Source: an uncultured Paracoccaceae bacterium
GTDB taxonomy: Bacteria > Pseudomonadota > Alphaproteobacteria > Rhodobacterales > Rhodobacteraceae
Assembly (NCBI GenBank): GCA_947488605.1
Contig: CANKZJ010000001.1
Location: 992,001 to 1,056,000 of the forward strand
DNA: 64,000 bases
Direction: 5' to 3'
The notes below the pieces were generated by a model. It was not told the DNA's origin, did no database searches, and worked only from the letters and a program-made list of their open reading frames with translations. Shown piece after piece: positions 36,127 to 45,294 of the stretch. Numbering within the stretch: the stretch's first letter is position 1; the number at the start of each line of letters is the position of its first letter. The translations under genes and the position numbers were made by a program.

Positions 36127-36467
36127 CTTCCGCGGTACGTTGAAAAACTGAAGGGCGATACCAACAACGGGACATGATAGTGCGAGGTTGGATCATTGAT
36201 GCCAAAACGGAGCGGGATCTCATCAAGAAAATGGATCGCTTCATCACGTCCGAAATAGGCGCCAGCCTGAAAAACCAGCTCATATTTCCCAACGACAAAA
36301 TCATCTGTTGGCAGGATGGGACTATCCGTGCGCCCATCATCATTTGTGACCATGCCAACGACATGATGGCGACCACTTTCGTCCAAACGGTAAAGGTCAA
36401 TTTGCATACCAGCAGCGGGTAAACCGCTGGCCGTATCCAAGACGTGTGTTGTTAAAAATCCGCTCAT
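36123..36467 (-). CDS. hiuH: 5-hydroxyisourate hydrolase
   Basis: A 114-residue transthyretin-like enzyme that hydrolyses 5-hydroxyisourate in urate breakdown. The N-terminal THVLDTASGLPAAG block and the C-terminal SFSTYRGS tetrapeptide motif are diagnostic. The start is ATG 36467, with GGGGGA just upstream, in preference to a TTG 12 bases earlier. No other purine-degradation gene is seen nearby, so it stands alone here. Cytoplasmic. Confidence 0.93.
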   Translation of the reverse strand: MSGFLTTHVLDTASGLPAAGMQIDLYRLDESGRHHVVGMVTNDDGRTDSPILPTDDFVVGKYELVFQAGAYFGRDEAIHFLDEIPLRFGINDPTSHYHVPLLVSPFSFSTYRGS

Positions 36468-36654
36468 GTGGTCCCCCAAATATTGCCGGCAACATTCCGG
36501 ATATTGCGCAGAATGTCACGTGGCTTTTTGATCATGTCGCAACCGGTCTAATATGTCCGAAATACCCGCGCTGTGCTGTCGCACCCTCATGATCTTTGCT
36601 GCAGCGCAGCTATATCAGGTTCAAAGGTAGAATTGCTGAAAGCTGAGGCCCACG

Positions 36655-38049
36655 ATGGAACTCGAAACATTGCTATTGTCGCGTATTCAATTTGCGGCAA
36701 ACATCTCTTTCCACATTCTGTTCCCGACGATTACGATCGCATTGGGCTGGGTGCTGTTGTTCTTTAAACTGCGCTACAACCGCACTGGCGAAGAACGCTG
36801 GATGGAAGCTTACCGCTTTTGGGTGAAAATCTTCGCGTTGTCTTTTGCGATGGGCGTTGTCTCGGGCATTACAATGTCATTCCAATTCGGCACAAATTGG
36901 CCCGGATTTATGGAAAAAGTCGGCAATATTGCAGGACCGCTCCTTGCCTACGAGATCATGACGGCCTTCTTCCTTGAGGCCGTTTTCCTCGGCATCATGC
37001 TGTTTGGGTTTAGCCGTGTTCCCAACTGGGTGCACACAATGGCAACGTTCCTCGTCGCATTCGGCACGTTGATGTCGGCCTTCTGGATCATTGTTCTGAA
37101 CTCTTGGATGCACACACCTCAAGGCTTTGAGATGATCGACGGTGTCGCCCATGCAACCGATTGGTCAGCCATCATCTTTAACCCGTCAATGCCGTACCGC
37201 TTTACGCACATGGTGCTGGCCAGTTTCCTGACCGTCAGCTTTCTGATTGCCGGTATCAGCGCGTTCCGCTGGTTGATCGGCGGCAAAACCGAAGGCGTGC
37301 GGGTCGCGTTGAAAACCGCCATCGTGGCCGCAGCCTTGTTGATCCCCGTGCAAATCCTTGTCGGTGACTTCCACGGCCTGAACACAAAAGAGTATCAGCC
37401 TGCGAAAGTGGCCGCGATGGAAGGCAACTGGGAAACCGGCACAGGCGTGCCTTTGATCCTGTTCGCGATCCCCGATGAAGAAGCCCGCGAAAACAAGTTT
37501 GAGATCGGCATCCCAAAACTGGCATCGTTTATCCTGACGCATGACTGGAACGGCGAAGTAAAAGGCCTGAACGACTTTGTGACCGACGATGGTGAAGTGC
37601 TTCACCCGCGTGTGTCGCCTGTCTTTTGGTCGTTCCGCGTGATGGTGGGGACAGGCCTGCTGATGCTCTTGGTCAGCTGGACTGCGACCTACATGATCAT
37701 GCGCCGCAAACGTGGGGTCGAAGGGCTACCCAAGCCAATGCTTTACGCGCTTGTCGGCATGAGCTTTAGCGGATGGCTTGCCACTTTAGCCGGTTGGTAC
37801 ACAACCGAGATCGGACGCCAGCCTTGGTTGGTTCATGGTGTCATGTCCACGAAGGAAGCGGTCGCAGATGTTCCTGCGCCTTTGGTTCTGTCGACACTGA
37901 TCGCCTATCTTGTTGTCTACGCCGCACTCTTGGCAGCTTATATCTTCGTGATTTTCTATCTCGCGCGGAAAGCGGCCAAAGGCGAAAGCATCGGCACGAG
38001 GATCGCACCCACACCAGCGGCGGCACCTCGCCCCATGCCAGCGGAGTGA
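36655..38049 (+). CDS. cydA: Cytochrome bd-type quinol oxidase subunit I
   Basis: A 464-residue haem-bearing subunit of a bd-type terminal oxidase in the cytoplasmic membrane, with about nine helices. The b595/d ligand His (residue 20 in NISFHILFP), the b558 ligands (RFTHMVLAS) and the conserved GRQPW block are present. The periplasmic Q-loop is short and the protein is shorter than E. coli CydA (522), which points to the cyanide-insensitive (CIO) type. It is followed two codons later by cydB. No cydX-like small gene is found after cydB. Confidence 0.95.
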   Translation: MELETLLLSRIQFAANISFHILFPTITIALGWVLLFFKLRYNRTGEERWMEAYRFWVKIFALSFAMGVVSGITMSFQFGTNWPGFMEKVGNIAGPLLAYEIMTAFFLEAVFLGIMLFGFSRVPNWVHTMATFLVAFGTLMSAFWIIVLNSWMHTPQGFEMIDGVAHATDWSAIIFNPSMPYRFTHMVLASFLTVSFLIAGISAFRWLIGGKTEGVRVALKTAIVAAALLIPVQILVGDFHGLNTKEYQPAKVAAMEGNWETGTGVPLILFAIPDEEARENKFEIGIPKLASFILTHDWNGEVKGLNDFVTDDGEVLHPRVSPVFWSFRVMVGTGLLMLLVSWTATYMIMRRKRGVEGLPKPMLYALVGMSFSGWLATLAGWYTTEIGRQPWLVHGVMSTKEAVADVPAPLVLSTLIAYLVVYAALLAAYIFVIFYLARKAAKGESIGTRIAPTPAAAPRPMPAE

Positions 38050-38053
38050 TGTG

Positions 38054-39064
38054 ATGTACTATTTTGGTGATCCAACCATTTGGCTACCCTTCGTCTTTGC
38101 AGGTCTGATGGGTGCCTCGATCCTGATATATGTTGTTTTGGATGGATTTGACCTTGGTGTGGGCGTCCTGTTCCCTTTTGCCAATGATGACGAAAAAGAC
38201 CGGATGATCGCATCGATTGGCCCGTTCTGGGACGCAAACGAGACATGGCTTGTACTTGCAGTCGGGTTGCTGCTGGTCGCTTTTCCGTCAGCACATGGCG
38301 CTATCCTGACAGCGCTTTATCTACCTGTAGCCATCATGTTGATCGGGCTGATATTGCGCGGCGTGGCTTTTGAGTTTCGCGCCAAAGCACCCGCACCCCA
38401 CAAAAGACTTTGGAACAATGCATTCTTTGCAGGATCACTGATGACCTCGCTTAGCCAAGGTTTCATGCTCGGCATGTATGTGATGGGGCTGGAATGGACC
38501 TGGCTGAACTTCGCGTTCGCGCTGCTGACAGCGGTGTTTCTGACAGTCGGTTACAGTTTCATCGGTGCGACCTGGGTTATTCATAAAACATCCGCCGCGC
38601 TGCAAATCAAAGCGGTCGATTGGGCTAAAGGTGGCATTTGGGGATTGATCCTTGGGATTGGCGCGGTCTCGCTAGCGACCCCATTCGTCAGCACCCGTAT
38701 TTTTGACAAATGGTTTAGTTGGCCAGAGGCGCTCTATCTGGTGCCATTACCAATTCTGTCTGCACTTCTGGTTTATTGGTTATGGGCGATGTTGCGTAAA
38801 ATGCCCTATCCGGAAGACCGCCGGTCATGGCAACCTTTTGCTGCGGCAACAGCGCTTTGGGTTATGGCATTTGGGGGCATGGCATATAGTTTTTACCCCT
38901 ACGTTGTGCCGGAACAGATCACGATTTACGAAGCGGCCAGCGCGCCTGAAAGCCTGTTCATCATCTTGATCGGCACCTGCGTGGTGTTGCCAACAATCAT
39001 GGCCTACACCGTCATGTCATACTTTATTTTCCGCGGGAAAGCGACTGAACTGCGTTATGACTAA
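38054..39064 (+). CDS. cydB: Cytochrome bd-type quinol oxidase subunit II
   Basis: A 336-residue polytopic partner of CydA with about eight helices. The N-terminal block VLDGFDLGVGVLFPF and the GPFWDANETWLVL block are family signatures. A GTG at 38051 directly precedes the ATG at 38054; the ATG has the better distance from GGAG and was chosen. The operon ends here; two palindromes follow in the spacer before the tRNA gene. Confidence 0.95.
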   Translation: MYYFGDPTIWLPFVFAGLMGASILIYVVLDGFDLGVGVLFPFANDDEKDRMIASIGPFWDANETWLVLAVGLLLVAFPSAHGAILTALYLPVAIMLIGLILRGVAFEFRAKAPAPHKRLWNNAFFAGSLMTSLSQGFMLGMYVMGLEWTWLNFAFALLTAVFLTVGYSFIGATWVIHKTSAALQIKAVDWAKGGIWGLILGIGAVSLATPFVSTRIFDKWFSWPEALYLVPLPILSALLVYWLWAMLRKMPYPEDRRSWQPFAAATALWVMAFGGMAYSFYPYVVPEQITIYEAASAPESLFIILIGTCVVLPTIMAYTVMSYFIFRGKATELRYD

Positions 39065-39069
39065 GGGGC

Positions 39070-39087
39070 GGTGGATCACGTTCCACC
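39070..39087. repeat. Palindromic repeat copy 1 after cydB
   Basis: GGTGGA-TCACGT-TCCACC followed by TTA, so read on the minus strand it begins TAAGGTGGA. It is a member of the TAAGGTGG palindrome group also seen at 39116 and 61779. It may act as the cydB terminator. Confidence 0.55.
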
Positions 39088-39115
39088 TTACAATCCAGAC
39101 CGCCGCGATATGTAA

Positions 39116-39133
39116 GGTGGGTTTAAACCCACC
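39116..39133. repeat. Palindromic repeat copy 2 after cydB
   Basis: GGTGGGTTTAAACCCACC is a perfect 18-bp palindrome preceded by TAA, 29 bases after copy 1. It belongs to the same small dispersed palindrome group and lies in the cydB-tRNA spacer. Confidence 0.6.
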
Positions 39134-39193
39134 CCATCCGCAGAATCGGTTTGACACCCCTGTCCCCATTGCGTAATCGGTCGCTCGTGGTAA

Positions 39194-39270
<77 letters not shown>

Positions 39271-39416
39271 CCAAACCTCTCACAGTCAAAATTCTAGACC
39301 TATGGCATGAACGATGGCCCGACTTTTGGGCGTTTGGCTGCGCCAAGCCACCTTGAGTTCCCGGAATTGAAATCGTCGCCTTCCGGTCGTGGACCGGACA
39401 TGCCACGTTACGTCGC

Positions 39417-39956
39417 ATGTCCGATATCTTCACAACAGCAATCATCACGACACCTCGTCTGCGATTGGAGCCCTTCGCGCCACTCCACGCACCTGCGCTG
39501 AATGCCATCAACAATGAACCACAAGTCATGGAGTTTCTGAGTGATGGAACGCCTGAGACCATGGAGAAAACTCACGCAAACATCGCACGTGTCCGCGAAC
39601 GTTGGGAGCAGCTTGGCTATAGTTGGTGGGCCATCATCAACCCAACATCAGAAACGGTAATCGGTGCGGCGTGCGCGCAAAACGTAGCCAACGAGGATGA
39701 CGCAGAAATCGAAATTGGTTGGCGTCTAGCCACAAGTGCCAACGGACACGGATATGCAACCGAAGCTGGCAAAGCCGTGGCCACCTATGCATTTGAAACC
39801 ATCGGCGTTGACCATGTCGTTTCTGTCGCACACCCCAAAAACATCGCGTCGCACAAAGTCATGCAGCGTGTCGGCATGACCTATCGCGGCATCGAGACCC
39901 ACTATAACGAATCCTGCACCACCTATGTCCTGCACAAATCAGATCACATCGCATAG
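39417..39956 (+). CDS. GNAT N-acetyltransferase (RimJ/RimL type)
   Basis: A 179-residue single-domain acetyltransferase of the RimJ/RimL group. The N-terminal ITTPRLRLEPF block, the acetyl-CoA pyrophosphate loop region (TSANGHGYATEAGKAV) and the C-terminal HPKNIASHKVMQRVGMTYRG block are typical. The substrate, protein N-terminus or small molecule, cannot be told from sequence. It stands alone between the tRNA gene and the glcD-type gene. Confidence 0.88.
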   Translation: MSDIFTTAIITTPRLRLEPFAPLHAPALNAINNEPQVMEFLSDGTPETMEKTHANIARVRERWEQLGYSWWAIINPTSETVIGAACAQNVANEDDAEIEIGWRLATSANGHGYATEAGKAVATYAFETIGVDHVVSVAHPKNIASHKVMQRVGMTYRGIETHYNESCTTYVLHKSDHIA

Positions 39957-40022
39957 CAACATAGCATCTTTTCGCGCAGGGTCTTTGGAAGTAGCGTAAC
40001 GCTGATACTGGCTGGAGGCCCC

Positions 40023-41435
40023 ATGACACTTCTCTCACAACTCGGCGATGCTATCGGGCCATCCAACGTCCTGACAGGCAATGACGCCGCTGCATATGGC
40101 AAAGACTGGACCGGTGCATATACCTCGACACCCCTCGCGGTCCTGCGTCCCGCGAATACCAGTCAAGTTGCGGCTATCTTAAAAATTGCGAATGAAACCA
40201 AAACGCCTGTCGTTCCGGCCTCCGGGCGCACGAGCCTGACCGGTGCCACGCTCGCGCAAGACGCACTGATGCTGTCGGTTGAACGGCTCAATGACATCTC
40301 AGACATCAATGTCGCTGGACGCACCGCAACAGTTGGCGCAGGCGTTATCCTGTCTAACTTGCACGATGCAGTCGACGCGCATGACTTGATTTTCCCACTC
40401 ACATTGGGTGCACGTGGATCTGCGATGATAGGTGGCTTGCTGTCGACAAATGCGGGTGGATCGAACGTGGTCCGCTATGGCAGCACGCGCGGGCTTTGTC
40501 TGGGACTTGAGGTCGTCATGGCCGACGGTCGGATCATGAACTTGATGAGTGCTTTGCACAAAGACAATTCCGGGCTTGATCTGCGCAATCTGGTGATCGG
40601 AGCGGAGGGCACGCTGGGCATTATCACAGCGGCCGTCTTGAAACTGCGGCCAAAACCGCAGGCTTATGCCACAGCAATGGTCGCGGTCCCATCGCTGAGT
40701 GATGCACTTGCGTTGTTGCACAAACTGCAAGACGAAACAGGTGGCGGCGTCGAGGCGTTCGAATACATGCCGCGCAGCTATATCGACAAACACATGCAGC
40801 TTTTCCCCGATATCTCCGCGCCATTTGATGACAGCTATGACGTCAACATCATGATCGAGGTCGCCGCAACGCAGGCGAAAGACGCAAAACCCAATTCAGA
40901 CGGAAGCCTCCCCGTTGTCAGCGCGCTGGAAGACACGCTTGGCGCCATGTTGGAAGCGGGTACTGTGCTGGATGCCGTCATCGCCCAGAACGAAGCCCAG
41001 CGCCGTGATATTTGGAAACGCCGTGAAGATGCAGGAGAGGTTGCATTCTTTGGAGGCGTTTTTGTGAACACTGATGTCGCCGTTCCTTTGGATAAGGTCG
41101 CGGCGTTTGAGCAAGCGCTAACACCTCGGATCAAAGCGATTGATCCCGATGCAAGCGAAATCATCGTCGCCCATCTGGGTGACGGTAATATTCACCATAC
41201 CAGCTATATCAGCCGCAATGACCCCGCCGTTATGGACGCACTCGTTGAAGCCGTCGAAGATGTCGTGCAAGAACTGGGCGGATCGTTCAGCGCCGAACAC
41301 GGGATTGGTGTATCAAAGCTAGAGACAATGAAGCGCCGCAAAGACCCCGTTGCCTTGGATGCGATGCGCGCGATCAAAGCAGCGCTTGATCCAAATAATA
41401 TCCTAAACCCGGGCAAGGTTATCCCTGGCATCTAG
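40023..41435 (+). CDS. FAD-binding oxidoreductase, GlcD/D-2-hydroxyacid dehydrogenase type
   Basis: A 470-residue flavoprotein of the FAD-binding domain 4 family with the GlcD-type C-terminal domain. Blocks seen are RPANTSQVAAIL, SGRTSLTGA, GGLLSTNAGGSNVVRYG, VIGAEGTLGIIT, HLGDGNIHH and SAEHGIGVSKLE. It would oxidise a D-2-hydroxyacid such as D-lactate, D-2-hydroxyglutarate or glycolate and pass electrons to an acceptor. Substrate is undecided. It is convergent with hemC with only three bases between stops. Confidence 0.87.
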   Translation: MTLLSQLGDAIGPSNVLTGNDAAAYGKDWTGAYTSTPLAVLRPANTSQVAAILKIANETKTPVVPASGRTSLTGATLAQDALMLSVERLNDISDINVAGRTATVGAGVILSNLHDAVDAHDLIFPLTLGARGSAMIGGLLSTNAGGSNVVRYGSTRGLCLGLEVVMADGRIMNLMSALHKDNSGLDLRNLVIGAEGTLGIITAAVLKLRPKPQAYATAMVAVPSLSDALALLHKLQDETGGGVEAFEYMPRSYIDKHMQLFPDISAPFDDSYDVNIMIEVAATQAKDAKPNSDGSLPVVSALEDTLGAMLEAGTVLDAVIAQNEAQRRDIWKRREDAGEVAFFGGVFVNTDVAVPLDKVAAFEQALTPRIKAIDPDASEIIVAHLGDGNIHHTSYISRNDPAVMDALVEAVEDVVQELGGSFSAEHGIGVSKLETMKRRKDPVALDAMRAIKAALDPNNILNPGKVIPGI

Positions 41436-41438
41436 GCT

Positions 41439-42374
41439 TCAGAAAAAGTTCGGACCGGCTTGTTCCAGCAACTTTGCCGCCATCGCGCGGCCCATCTCTG
41501 CGCCGTCTTCAATTGCGCCGCCCATATCGTCGCCATAGACCTCCGTCCCATCCGTGCGCAGAATCTCACCGCGCAGACGCACAGACCCACCATCAAGCTC
41601 GGCCAATGCGCCAATTGGCGTTTCGCACGATCCGTCCAGATGCGCCAGAAATGTACGTTCTGCTGCCAGACGTTGCCCGGTCGGGCCATGATGGATTGCT
41701 TCCAGCATTTCGGCCGCGCGGCTGTCATCGCCGCGACGTTCAATGCCAATCGCACCTTGTGCGACGGCAGGCAGCATGTCCTCTGGGGAGACGGCCGTGC
41801 GTGGCACATCCGTCATATTCAGACGGTTCAGCCCTGCCATTGCGAGGAAGGTCGCCTCGGCAACCCCGTCGCCTAATTTCTTCAACCGGGTCTGCACGTT
41901 GCCGCGAAACTCGACAATATTCAGATCGGGGCGCTTTGCCAGCAATTGCGACCGGCGGCGTAGCGACGAGGTCCCAACGGTGGCCCCTTGGGCAAGGTCA
42001 TCCAGACCCTTGGCATTGAGCGACACAAATGCGTCACGCACATCTTCACGCGGCAAGTACGTATCCAACAGCAACCCATCGGGCTGATCAACTGGCATGT
42101 CTTTCATCGAATGCACTGCAATATCGATGGACCCATCCAACAACGCCTCTTCGATCTCGCGGGTGAACAAGCCTTTGCCGCCGATCTCTTTTAACGGCCG
42201 GTCCTGAATAGCATCGCCCATCACCTTGATGACACAAATTGCAAAGGCATCTTCGGGCAAGTCAAACGCGGACATCAGGCGCGACCGGGTCTCATGCGCT
42301 TGGGCCAAAGCCAAAGGCGATCCACGGGTTCCAATATTGAAGGGCGAAGCGGGAGTGGGCAAAATCAGTGTCAT
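41439..42374 (-). CDS. hemC: Hydroxymethylbilane synthase (porphobilinogen deaminase)
   Basis: A 311-residue haem-pathway enzyme that joins four porphobilinogen units. The dipyrromethane cofactor Cys is in DGSCETPIG, and the N-terminal NIGTRGSPLALAQAHE and the central VGTSSLRRRSQL and EFRGNVQTRL blocks are diagnostic. It is divergent from hemE with a 94-base spacer that holds both promoters; a TTGACA hexamer lies at 42416 in the direction of hemE. Confidence 0.96.
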   Translation of the reverse strand: MTLILPTPASPFNIGTRGSPLALAQAHETRSRLMSAFDLPEDAFAICVIKVMGDAIQDRPLKEIGGKGLFTREIEEALLDGSIDIAVHSMKDMPVDQPDGLLLDTYLPREDVRDAFVSLNAKGLDDLAQGATVGTSSLRRRSQLLAKRPDLNIVEFRGNVQTRLKKLGDGVAEATFLAMAGLNRLNMTDVPRTAVSPEDMLPAVAQGAIGIERRGDDSRAAEMLEAIHHGPTGQRLAAERTFLAHLDGSCETPIGALAELDGGSVRLRGEILRTDGTEVYGDDMGGAIEDGAEMGRAMAAKLLEQAGPNFF

Positions 42375-42468
42375 ATTTGGATTGTTAGACGTGTCAACCT
42401 AGCCTGACAACTCCCTTGACAACATCTTCTGCAATTGGGACCACAGGGGCGATAAAAAAGGACACCTC

Positions 42469-43503
42469 ATGGCGCAGCAAAAGACCATCCTTCGGGCCCT
42501 CGCGGGCGAAACACTTCCTACACCTCCGATTTGGATGATGCGGCAAGCAGGGCGCTATTTACCTGAGTATAAAGCCACGCGGGCACAAGCCGGAGATTTC
42601 TTGTCGCTGTGCTACAATCCTGAACTGGCAGCCGAGGTAACGTTGCAGCCCATTCGCCGCTACGGCTTTGATGCAGCGATTCTTTTTGCAGACATATTGC
42701 TTCTCCCCCAAGCGCTCGGCGCTGATCTTTGGTTTGTGACCGGCGAAGGTCCACGGCTTTCCACGATCACCTCTGCCGATGAACTTGCCAAGCTGAAGCC
42801 AACCGAGGCTATTCACGATACGCTGAACCCGATCTACGAGACTGTGAAAATTCTGTCGCGCGAACTGCCCAAAGAGACGACTTTGATCGGCTTTGCGGGC
42901 TCTCCTTGGACGGTCGCGACTTATATGATCGCGGGTCAAGGCACGCCAGACCAAGCCCCCGCACATGCATTGAAGGCCGAAAATCGCGCCGTCTTTGACG
43001 GCATCATGGCCCGCATCACCGAGGGCACGATCGCGTATCTGTCAAAGCAGATCGAGGCTGGAGCCGAATGCGTAAAGCTCTTCGACAGCTGGGCGGGGTC
43101 CTTGCAAGGCGAGGACTTTATCAATTATTCAATCAAACCGATGCAGCAGATCATTGCCGCATTGAAAGAGAAACACCCCGGCATTCCGGTTATCGCGTTT
43201 CCGCGCGGTGCAGGTACAAGTTACGTAGGCGTGCATGCAGCGACGGGCGCCGATTGTGTGGCCGTTGACGACGGTGTCGATGCCGCTTGGGTGGCCGAGC
43301 ACGTACAAAAAGACGGCTGCGTGCAGGGCAATCTGAAATCATCGCATATGGTGACGGGTAGTGACGCCTTGGTCAGCGAGACACGTCGCATCTGTGATGC
43401 ACTCGCGGGCGGACCGCACATCTTCAACCTTGGACACGGGATCACGCCTGACGCGGACCCTGAGAATGTTCAATTGATGATTGATACGGTTCGCGGGTCG
43501 TAA
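42469..43503 (+). CDS. hemE: Uroporphyrinogen decarboxylase
   Basis: A 344-residue cytoplasmic enzyme converting uroporphyrinogen III to coproporphyrinogen III. The signature [16 protein letters not shown] is at residues 19-34, with the catalytic Asp in [14 protein letters not shown] and the [13 protein letters not shown] block. Length and motifs are standard. It is read away from hemC and supplies the substrate for HemF encoded at 43930. Confidence 0.97.
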   Translation: MAQQKTILRALAGETLPTPPIWMMRQAGRYLPEYKATRAQAGDFLSLCYNPELAAEVTLQPIRRYGFDAAILFADILLLPQALGADLWFVTGEGPRLSTITSADELAKLKPTEAIHDTLNPIYETVKILSRELPKETTLIGFAGSPWTVATYMIAGQGTPDQAPAHALKAENRAVFDGIMARITEGTIAYLSKQIEAGAECVKLFDSWAGSLQGEDFINYSIKPMQQIIAALKEKHPGIPVIAFPRGAGTSYVGVHAATGADCVAVDDGVDAAWVAEHVQKDGCVQGNLKSSHMVTGSDALVSETRRICDALAGGPHIFNLGHGITPDADPENVQLMIDTVRGS

Positions 43504-43552
43504 ATCTGCCTCAAAAGCGATTTACGCATGGCAATGAATTGGAGCTTGCCCA

Positions 43553-43933
43553 GTGAAACTGCCGCTCACATTGCGTATTGCCTATCACAGTTTCCGCTCG
43601 GTCGTTCGGGCGGGACTTTTGTTCATGATCGCTTGGGTGGTGTTCATTCCCGCCAGCGCAGATGAAAACGCGGCATTGGGCGTGCCGCAAAGCATCCAGT
43701 ACCCGCCGGGCCTGCGGACGATGCGTATGGCACAAGTCGTGGTGAACGTCGCTCCACCGCAGCTATACACCCTTGTTGCACGTGCCTCTGGCCGGGATAT
43801 CCCACCGTTTCTGATCCAGGTCGCCATGATGCAGATGGCGGCTGGTAACGTGTTGCCAGCCACCGCAACAGTTACCCCAAAGATCGACAGTTCACGCGAT
43901 ATCGATGGTCCGCGCTTTATTCAGGTGGATTAG
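43553..43933 (+). CDS. Small exported or membrane-anchored protein, unknown function
   Basis: A 126-residue protein with GTG start, a basic N-terminus and a hydrophobic segment at about residues 18-35 (RAGLLFMIAWVVFIPASADE), which could be a signal peptide cleaved at PASA. The rest is polar and Met/Pro/Val-rich with no family I recognise. It lies between hemE and hemF and its stop overlaps the hemF stop by four bases. A link with haem metabolism is only positional. Confidence 0.55.
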   Translation: MKLPLTLRIAYHSFRSVVRAGLLFMIAWVVFIPASADENAALGVPQSIQYPPGLRTMRMAQVVVNVAPPQLYTLVARASGRDIPPFLIQVAMMQMAAGNVLPATATVTPKIDSSRDIDGPRFIQVD

Positions 43934-44808
43934 ACCCACTTCGCCAAAGGCGGCAAGCTCATCAAAACTGCATTCGCATCATGCCCAGTTGCGAGGCCGA
44001 ATTTTGTGCCCCGATCATAGACCAGATTGTATTCTGCATAGAGACCACGGTGCACAAGTTGCGTGTCTTTATCCGCATCTGTCCAATCGGTGTTGCGACG
44101 CTTTTCAACCAGCGGCACATAGGCAGGCAAGAAGGCTTTACCGATGTCTTGGGTGAGCGTGAAATCAGCATCCCAATCGCCTGTGCAGTAGTCGTCCATG
44201 AAAATGCCGCCGACGCCCCGCGCCCGATTGCGGTGCGGAATGTAGAAATACTCATCCGCCCATTCTTTGAGCTTTGGATAATGCGCCTCGCCGTGCGGGT
44301 CGAGATGAGCCTTTTGCGTGGCGTGGAAATGGGCGGTATCTTCGTCATATTCGATACAAGGGTTGAGGTCCGAGCCACCACCAAACCACCAAGCATGGGG
44401 GGTCCAGAACATGCGTGTGTTCATATGGACCGCGGGAGCATGCGGGTTTTGCATATGCGCGACCAGTGAAATACCCGATGCCCAGAAGCGCGGGTCATCG
44501 GCCATGCCGGGCACACCGCGTGCGGCCATCGCTTTCTGTGCTGATGCACCCAATTCGCCGTAGACGGTCGAGACATTGACGCCGACTTTTTCAAAGACGC
44601 GACCACCGCGCATGACAGACATCAAACCGCCCCCTGCGTCTGACCCATCGTCAGATGTGCGCTTGGTCTCGGTTACTTCAAATCGTCCAATGTCGCCTTG
44701 CCTCTCAAAGCTATCTTCTAATCCCTCAAAGGACGCTACAATCTCGTCGCGCAACGTGCGGAACCATGATGCTGCTTTGTTTTTTTCCGCCTCAAACCCG
44801 TCTGACAT
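43930..44808 (-). CDS. hemF: Oxygen-dependent coproporphyrinogen III oxidase
   Basis: A 292-residue enzyme oxidising coproporphyrinogen III to protoporphyrinogen IX with O2. Blocks such as RGGRVFEKVGVNVSTVYGE, WWFGGGSDLNPCIEYDEDTAHFH and RGVGGIFMDDY are family hallmarks. A FNR-type box is centred about 78 bases upstream of the start, at a spacing that would place the transcription start near 44845. It is convergent with the unknown gene at 43553. Confidence 0.96.
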   Translation of the reverse strand: MSDGFEAEKNKAASWFRTLRDEIVASFEGLEDSFERQGDIGRFEVTETKRTSDDGSDAGGGLMSVMRGGRVFEKVGVNVSTVYGELGASAQKAMAARGVPGMADDPRFWASGISLVAHMQNPHAPAVHMNTRMFWTPHAWWFGGGSDLNPCIEYDEDTAHFHATQKAHLDPHGEAHYPKLKEWADEYFYIPHRNRARGVGGIFMDDYCTGDWDADFTLTQDIGKAFLPAYVPLVEKRRNTDWTDADKDTQLVHRGLYAEYNLVYDRGTKFGLATGHDANAVLMSLPPLAKWV

Positions 44809-44879
44809 TCTGCGCTCTTGTCCCTGATATTGAATAACATGCTAACTTAGCTTTTATGCACCATAAAGATGATACAGTT

Positions 44880-44893
44880 ATGATCCAGATCAA
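44880..44893. promoter_or_regulatory. FNR/FnrL-type box
   Basis: ATGAT-CCAG-ATCAA matches the TTGAT-N4-ATCAA consensus at nine of ten positions. It lies in the spacer between the divergent hemF and lipoprotein genes, 14 bases before the lipoprotein ATG and 72 bases before the hemF start. The geometry fits class II activation of hemF. A CATAAA hexamer on the minus strand near 44853-44858 could be the -10. Confidence 0.55.
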
Positions 44894-44907
44894 AACCGGA
44901 GAGAGCC

Positions 44908-45294
44908 ATGCGCCCTGCCCTAATAATTCTACCACTTGTCGTTCTTGCGGCCTGTGCGACCCCGCGCGAGCAATGCATCAACGATGTGACCCGCGATACC
45001 CGTGTGCTCAGCAGTTTGATCAATGAAACACGTGGAAACCTGGATCGCGGTTATGCCTTGGAAGAACGTCAGGACGTGCGTACCATACGTTCAACCTGTC
45101 GCGGGCGCGATGATGCGGGTGACCTCTTTGAGTTCCGCTGCGACAAAACGAACACGTTCACAACGACAGTGCCCGTCGCGATTGACCTGAATGTCGAGCG
45201 TGCGAAGCTTGCATCGTTGGAAGAACGCTTTGCACAAGCACAGTCGTCGTCAAATCAGGCAGTGGCACAATGTATCGCGGTGCATCCAGAATAA
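44908..45294 (+). CDS. Small lipoprotein, unknown function
   Basis: A 128-residue protein with a lipoprotein signal: MRPALIILPLVVLAACAT, lipobox LAAC with the acylated Cys at residue 16. The mature part has a predicted helical stretch (RDTRVLSSLINETRGNLDRG, and VERAKLASLEERFAQAQSS) and four further Cys residues. I do not recognise the family. Shine-Dalgarno GGAGAG precedes the ATG. Its stop abuts the stop of the convergent SDR gene. Confidence 0.7.
   Translation: MRPALIILPLVVLAACATPREQCINDVTRDTRVLSSLINETRGNLDRGYALEERQDVRTIRSTCRGRDDAGDLFEFRCDKTNTFTTTVPVAIDLNVERAKLASLEERFAQAQSSSNQAVAQCIAVHPE

Noticed and set aside
36525..36545. FNR-type box upstream of cydA (TTGATCATGTCGCAA)
   Set aside because: The first half matches, but the second half does not and the spacing between TTG and CAA is nine instead of eight.
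39065..39193. cydX-like small subunit gene after cydB
   Set aside because: No frame of suitable length with a membrane segment is present; the spacer is filled by palindromes.
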